Shown here one piece after another: positions 58,690-64,000 of a DNA stretch of 64,000 bases (position 1 is the first letter of the stretch; each line of letters begins with the position of its first letter). The position numbers were made by a program, and so were the translations under genes. The DNA lies in assembly GCA_964017065.1 (NCBI GenBank), contig OZ024785.1, forward strand, positions 4,936,588-5,000,587, given 5' to 3'. The notes under the pieces were generated by a model. It was not told the origin of the DNA. It did no database searches and was given only the letters and a program-made list of their open reading frames with translations. The DNA is from Haliclona indistincta (taxonomy: Eukaryota; Porifera; Demospongiae; Haplosclerida; Chalinidae).

Positions 58690-59290
58690 ATAGGGCTAGT
58701 GATGCCGCACCGCCAACAAGGGCGTCCTAGCCAGCATAGACACGATTGTAGTATGATAACTCTCATGTCATCGTAAGGACATCAACTAAGAAAGGAGGCA
58801 ATGAATAATATAACGCTTATCAGACAAACCCAACACATGCTGAAGCCAAGCATGAGAAGTAACACCAACAACACCAATATATTAGGCACAGCAAATCCAC
58901 AGTAAGAGATAAGAAAACCAAACCTAAAACGAAGACGCCACACAAGCAAGGGCTAAAATACAAGCCATCAAATAATGTGCATCGAACAACAGAGCCCAGC
59001 AGGTATCCCATCTCTCCACAAGAAACACCAGCTGAGGTGTAGCTAACAACAATGTACCTAAAGACAGTCTGTCTCATAGTCTGTTAAAAGCCCCATAAAC
59101 AGTCTGTCCCATAGACAGGGCTACAAACACATGACATATGGAGCCTCACCAAACAGCACAGTACTAGTACACATAAGGATTACAACAATCCACACCACAA
59201 CCACACTATAATAACCTCATTCTCACAATACGTACAAGTCTTATAACCAAACAATCGAGATAAAGAACTTATTCAATACAGCAGACTGAG
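58690..59290. other. Strand-asymmetric, G-poor segment
   Basis: About 600 bp in which the plus strand is A/C-rich and markedly G-poor relative to its neighbours. The minus strand holds an 85-codon hydrophobic Cys-rich frame (58820-59077). No TIRs or homologous copy in the window were found; possibly part of an unrecognised element. Confidence 0.3.
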
Positions 59291-59296
59291 TATACT

Positions 59297-59845
59297 ATGT
59301 GCTGGACAGCAAACAAAAAGCAGTTAGTTAATACTGTGTTCAGTTATCACATGTGCATTGAATTGGTATGTGAAGCACCTCACATGATTGTGAACTCGTT
59401 CCGACAGAACCTCAAAGATTGCTACAGTACCTCAGCTTCTGATGGAGTGGCTGATAAGAGAAGATTGGCCACGACTACAACATCCAATGATTTTTCCCAG
59501 AGTTTGTGAGAAACTGAAGACTAGAGATTGTGTAATATATGAATACCTGTGACAAGAACTATTATTCCGACTGTTTAACAGAATTATCGATATAAAATCT
59601 TATTTCATTGAATAGCAATGTGCTTGGTGGAGCAAGGAAGCTTCGTTATGTTTATGTTTTTTAAGGTCAGCTATGACTTCCGTCAAGTGAGATGGATGCT
59701 GTCTACTAGTGAAGCTACAGAGATCCTACCAGCTCCTCATTCTCCTCAACCAGGTACCATCAGCATGCTATGATTGTTTTACATGTTAAGAAAAGACTTC
59801 ACCTCAGTGGTGGACTTCTGTCAATCGTCGAAACTTGACAATTTT
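59297..59845. other. No gene recognised
   Basis: A 70-codon plus frame at 59297-59509 and a shorter open stretch near 59610-59750 show no recognisable motif. Confidence 0.25.
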
Positions 59846-59872
59846 TAACCCTCGGCGCATGCACGAGGGTTA
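59846..59872. repeat. TAACCCTC hairpin
   Basis: TAACCCTC, 11-base loop GGCGCATGCAC, GAGGGTTA. Similar GC-rich hairpins often mark TIR ends, but no partner end was found. Confidence 0.5.
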
Positions 59873-60179
59873 CGGTGCTTGGTTTGTCGTTCATTCATTC
59901 AAACTGGTAAAATTTGTAGCATACAAGAAGTTTTGCTGAAGATGCTAAACTACACCCGGGCAATGTTGCTATTAAGATTAAATATATCTGTCTTTGTCTA
60001 ATGGAAAATGACACAGCATCAGAAAAGTTTCTGTGCTTGCTAGCAAAGTAAGTGGCAGTAGTGATATCGAAATATTGAATGTAATGTATAATTATAATAA
60101 TGATGAAATGTATAAAAATGTATAATGATAATGATATAGCACAAAATAATTTTTGATTGATTGTCAATGAACTGTAGGA

Positions 60180-60330
60180 CTGAAACATTTCTGGTACCAG
60201 TAACTGCAGTATGTCAAGAGTGATGTCCAGTAGTAACACATTTATATCAGTCGAATCAATTCGTATATATTTGCCATCATTCAAAAAAAGCTTATTAACT
60301 TCTTCCAGGCAAGCAGCTAAGAAGACTTGA
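60180..60330 (+). pseudogene. Inverted copy of fusion-gene exon 4 and its upstream intron
   Basis: ACATTTATATCAGTC and TTCTTCCAG precede GCAAGCAGCTAAGAAGACTTG, matching in reverse the intron end and exon-4 start at 44315-44420. The frame (GKQLRRLEVNKERPKQQLR, stop) leaves the WH2 sequence and passes into the 32-bp minisatellite. Confidence 0.55.
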
Positions 60331-60993
60331 AGTGAACAAAGAGCGCCCCAAGCAGCAGTTGAGGTGAACAAAGAGCGCCCCAAGCAGCAGTTGAGGTGAA
60401 CAAAGAGCGCCCCAAGCAGCAGTTGAGGTGAACAAAGAGCGCCCCAAGCAGCAGTTGAGGTGAACAAAGAGCGCCCCAAGCAGCAGTTGAGGTGAGCAAA
60501 GAGCGCCCCAAGCAGCAGTTGAGGTGAACAAAGAGAACCCCAAGCAGCAGTTGAGGTGAACAAAGAGAGCCCCAAGCAGCAGTTGAGGTGAACGAAGAGA
60601 GCCCCAAGCAGCAGTTGAGGTGAACAAAGAGCGCCCCAAGCAGCAGTTGAGGTGAACAAAGAGAGCCCCAAGCAGCAGTTGAGGTGAACAAAGAGCGCCC
60701 CAAGCAGCAGTTGAGGTGAACAAAGAGCGCCCCAAGCAGCAGTTGAGGTGAACAAAGAGCGCCCCAAGCAGCAGTTGAGGTGAACAAAGAGAGGCCCAAG
60801 CAGCAGTTGAGGTGAACAAAGAGAGGCCCAAGCAGCAGTTGAGGTGAACAAAGAGAACCCCAAGCAGCAGTTGAGGTGAACAAAGAGCGCCCCAAGCAGC
60901 AGTTGAGGTGAACAAAGAGAGCCCCAAGCAGCAGTTGAGGTGAACAAAGAGCGCCCCAAGCAGCAGTTGAGGTGAACGAAGAGAGGCCCAAGC
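60331..60993 (+). repeat. 32-bp minisatellite, about 21 units
   Basis: Consensus GAGGTGAACAAAGAGCGCCC then CAAGCAGCAGTT, with variants at GCGCCCC/GAGCCCC/GAACCCC/GAGGCCC. Because 32 is not a multiple of three and the complement has no stop, all three minus frames are open through it, producing long spurious ORFs of up to 396 codons. Confidence 0.95.
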
Positions 60994-61096
60994 AGAAAAC
61001 TCTGCAGAAAATTCCGAAAATTCACATCAGCATCAGCACCGTACCTACAGCTCTGAGGCCGGTTAAGGAATTTCTGGTACTTCAAACAGCTGCCTC

Positions 61097-61261
61097 ATGA
61101 GGAGGTTGGAACTGAAAGATCGTAAAATTGCTGAAGAGCTGCTGTCTTTAAAAGCCAACAAGACAAACTCAGAAAATCAACAGGAAACAGCATGGGGCCG
61201 AGGCTACAGCTTAATTCCTCCTGAACTACTACCAGCTGAACTGAAGCGACCATATTGCTGA
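61097..61261 (+). CDS. Unidentified exon-like frame, recurrent in the 6-kb units
   Basis: MRRLELKDRKIAEELLSLKA, then NKTNSENQQETAWGRGY and PAELKRPYC before the stop. The inverse sequence in the 6-kb units (about 15075-15200 and equivalents) has the same frame start (RRLELKDRKTAEELLSLKA). Next to a ZNF862-like hAT fragment in both settings, so probably part of that element. Function unknown. Confidence 0.3.
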   Translation: MRRLELKDRKIAEELLSLKANKTNSENQQETAWGRGYSLIPPELLPAELKRPYC

Positions 61262-62291
61262 TGTCTCCGCAACTCTACCGACACAACACAACACATGTAC
61301 TCTGTAATTTAAACTTATCAAATTCATTTATTGTTGACCAATCAATTATTACTTTTAAACAACTCTAGAAATGTTACTGTTTCTTCACTTAAACCGCCAT
61401 TTGTGGGATATGAAATTTTATAGAATGTGGTTAGATACAAGTCTAGTGATCTTGATTTTGACAATGTTTCTGACGAGGAGTAGTTTGGACATTAACTTTG
61501 CAATATCCACACTATCATTGTACTCTCTTTTATAATGAATAATTAAATGAATATTTAAACATGTAGCTAGTGCATACATGTTCTCAAAATAATTTATATT
61601 AGTAAATATTATATAATTAAGCAAACAAGAGTTTAAAGTTGCTATAATTCCCTCCAACACAGGACTTCAAACAACGACACTATGTTTGTTGATACTAAAT
61701 CTGCTGCCCCTGTCACGTTATTTAAGGACCCCCGAAATATTCAACACAGTCATACAACCATGCTTATTCAAGCACAAACCACTAAAGCATGCAATCAACA
61801 ACAGTGATCAGGGAACCATGAAGAGGAAAATTAATTTACCTGCAAAATAAGGACGAATGAAAATAAAATGCCGAGTGAAAATGTGACTCACAATGACTAG
61901 AGCACCACTCAAAACAACAACAATGATCAGATCAGCAACAGATGCCACAGGATGTCAAAGGGTGGGTCACACCATCGACAACCAATCATAGAAACTAACA
62001 GCCATACATACGAAAGAAATTATATTCACATCCTATAATATGAAGAAAGAAGATGAAGAAGTTAGTTAATAATATGTTAATTTATCACATGTCGCTATTC
62101 GCTTATCACACGTAGTCTACTAGTAATGGACGAGGCAGTCCAGCAGTGCATAGACCGGAAATTGGACATTTGCTAAGTTTCTGCAAATACACATGAGTTG
62201 GAAGAGCAGTTGATTCAGGTTTTGGTTACAAGACTGATGTTTCTGCACCCACTATATAGCTCTAGCTGATGTCCAATGGCTTGATGAGATA
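61262..62291. other. No gene recognised
   Basis: 61310-61450 is an inverted relative of array sequence near 10745-10850 (GACCAATCAATTATT, ACAACTCTAGAAATGTTACT); 61490-61560 resembles 11715-11790. The rest shows nothing supported. Confidence 0.35.
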
Positions 62292-62950
62292 ATGCAAGGT
62301 CGGCTAGAACTGTCTGATGTTGTGATGCTGATTCTAGTCTTCCTCGATACAAAGAGTTGGGTACATGTATTTTTGGTTAGTAGTGAACTAGAGGAAGAGG
62401 ATGACTTCACCGAGATACAAGAAGCAGTCGAATACCTCACTTCAAACTTCAGAGAGCCACTAGAGGCCAAAGGTGTTGCCCTTGCAAGCATTCAAGAAGA
62501 GATCGTTCTCTATGACAGAAAGTACCTTAGCATAGGTACAGAATCATATCAGAAGATCTGGTACAAGCTACACACAATTCCTGATGCTAGGAAATTGCCT
62601 AACTTGCTTCGTCAATGTGAGCTTCTGTTCAGTCTACCGTTTTCTAATAGGCATGTGGAGAGTATGTTCTCAGCATTGGGGATTGTGAGGACTAACAGAA
62701 GAACCAAACTCAAGACTAGAGAAAGGAAAAAGGACCTCTACTTTCCAACTTTATGGCTAACAAAGCAGTGAGCATGTGGTGGGAAGCATGCAAGACAACA
62801 AGAAGGGTCAGTCAAGCAACTAGAAAAGAGTACCAACAGAGGAAGGAGCAGACTGAGACAACACCTGACACACAAGAGGAATCTAATTCAATTGCACTAG
62901 AAGATTGGTTTGGTCAATGTGCCGAGGAGTCAGAGATTGATTCAGACTAA
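62292..62950 (+). pseudogene. ZNF862-like hAT transposase C-terminus, frameshifted
   Basis: Longest copy of this family in the window: ELEEEDDFTEIQEAVEYLTS, EAKGVALASIQEEIVLYDRK, SYQKIWYKLHTIPDARKLPN, then CELLFSLPFSNRHVESMFSA and IVRTNRRTKLKTRE, the hAT dimerisation domain. After a short deletion and frameshift near 62722-62730 the other frame continues KAVSMWWEACKTTRRVSQAT and an acidic tail ending EESEIDSD with a stop at 62950. No BED finger or catalytic region upstream, so it is a C-terminal remnant. Confidence 0.7.
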
Positions 62951-64000
62951 TCACAGTACTCTATGACACTTTTTGCAACCATTGTCACTTCAGTATTCAT
63001 TATAATTCACAGTCAATATCAATCAATAATATTAACAATAATAATTAGTATTAATAATGCAATGAATATTAATTACAGGACAAAGTAGTAGAAAGATCTG
63101 TGGAAGGACCACAAAAAATTATTATTAATGACAGACAACACCATAATGAACACAAGATGAATGCACATATAAGTAGCAAGGTTTAATTTCAGTTACTTAT
63201 TTTAGTTAGCAAGTACACTAGTCCTAATACGAGCTCAAGTCATAGATAGGTAATGCTTCAATGTTGTTATCATGTATGTGTACAGTTGTTTGGTTGTTAA
63301 AATCATTGAAACTGAATAATATGAATAGTCCGCCATCAGGTTTGGATCGAGGGATTAATATTACCGAAACAGGAGTCTGTAAGACAGGATGCTTGATGTT
63401 CTTAATAAAACAATTACAGGCGTTATGGCAAGCACTTTTTTGAAGTGTCACATTCAAACAGAAAACAATGATGTAATGTTATTCTTACACCGATCGAAAA
63501 GAGAATAATCGCAGACAACAAAACACTAGTGCAGGTACATGTATTTCAAGAAGTTGCTACACCTATGGTCACAAGCATAACAATCAATGTCAATGTCAAT
63601 GTTAATCAGTCAGACACAAGGATGCCTTGCTGGTGAGCCTGACAACACCTTTATCACAGACAAGTTGGCAGAGGAACATACCCCTACCACTGTTTTAAAA
63701 CACAGCAGACAAAGTATTAGGAACTTGTGCTTACAAGACATGTTCCCACCAGTTGTAACATGTAAACATGAATAAAATACACTCATTGTTACTTTACTAG
63801 AGTAGTGTGGACAAACATAAAAAATTGATGATAGGTCTCACCAAAGTGTCTGCAAAACTACTAGTCAGGGCTCAAGGTGCAATACATATCAATGGGTCAA
63901 CATTTCCTCTTCGCTTAGACGACTTTACATAGGCGCCTGCTCCATCGCTCACAGGCATTTCACCAATCAGAACGTATTCTATGCCACGCACGCCCCAGGG
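62951..64000. other. AT-rich end segment with one repeat copy
   Basis: 63195-63300 matches 51610-51725 and 43500-43600 (ACTAGTCCTAA, CTCAAGTCATAGAT, TGGTAATG), the intron upstream of the exon-5 copies. The minus frame at 63224-63457 contains VSVILIPRSKPDGG, faintly like a gypsy reverse-transcriptase start; too weak to call. Short TCAATG repeats at 63581-63600. Confidence 0.35.

Noticed and set aside
60331..60993. Regular 32-bp repeats resembling a CRISPR array
   Set aside because: Units are contiguous with no unique spacers, no cas genes, and the setting is eukaryotic.
59895..61085. Three overlapping long minus-strand ORFs (396, 224 and 210 codons)
   Set aside because: They are the three readings of the 32-bp minisatellite; the peptide is a periodic artefact and no start context or homology supports them.
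63224..63457. Possible gypsy reverse-transcriptase start (VSVILIPRSKPDGG)
   Set aside because: Only one short motif, no following RT blocks; similarity could be chance.

Overview
The window is eukaryotic and almost certainly metazoan. It has GT-AG introns, hAT, Ty3/gypsy-like, non-LTR and MULE-like transposons, many minisatellites and low coding density. The mix of expanded gypsy/KRBA2-type integrase fragments, RecQ-like fragments, DUF4371/ZNF862-type hAT remnants and small TIR elements suggests a sponge (demosponge) or similar early-branching marine animal; that is inference, since no species marker is visible. No rRNA, tRNA or CRISPR was recognised by eye.

Layout. 1-10.4 kb: a nearly complete hAT transposon (520-2810, 8-bp target duplication, BED-finger transposase with one frameshift) among degenerate integrase and DUF4371-hAT remnants. 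10.47-32.09 kb: a direct tandem array of a ~6.0-kb unit (three full copies and one partial), nearly identical between copies. Each unit carries decayed integrase exons, a C2H2 finger exon, a retroelement reverse-transcriptase tail and a hAT C-terminal piece. 32-38 kb: dispersed repeat copies, minisatellites, an integrase-core pseudogene and one more partial array unit. 38.0-56.96 kb: a large inverted duplication (left arm about 38.0-43.84 kb, right arm about 51.39-56.96 kb) around a 7.5-kb centre. The centre holds a stack of nested TIR elements (45.76-50.94 kb), one carrying a RecQ-helicase fragment and one a 2-kb foldback element. 57-64 kb: integrase-core pseudogene, repeat copies, a 32-bp minisatellite and a ZNF862-like hAT C-terminus.

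The most interesting locus is a six-exon gene model on the minus strand (45757 down to 42811). All five introns are GT-AG, all phases agree, and the exons sum to 825 nt with a single stop. It would join the N-terminal zinc-binding (HHCC) region of a gypsy/KRBA2-type integrase to proline-rich segments and two modules resembling the WH2-central-acidic (VCA) tail of SCAR/WAVE actin-nucleation promoters. The HHCC finger is itself completed only by splicing. Related integrase exons in the 6-kb units lead instead, at the same splice phase, into a C2H2 finger. This suggests a reused integrase N-terminal module joined to different C-terminal domains. Nested transposons sit only a few bases upstream of the predicted start codon, and a partial pseudogene copy of the actin-binding half lies in the right arm.
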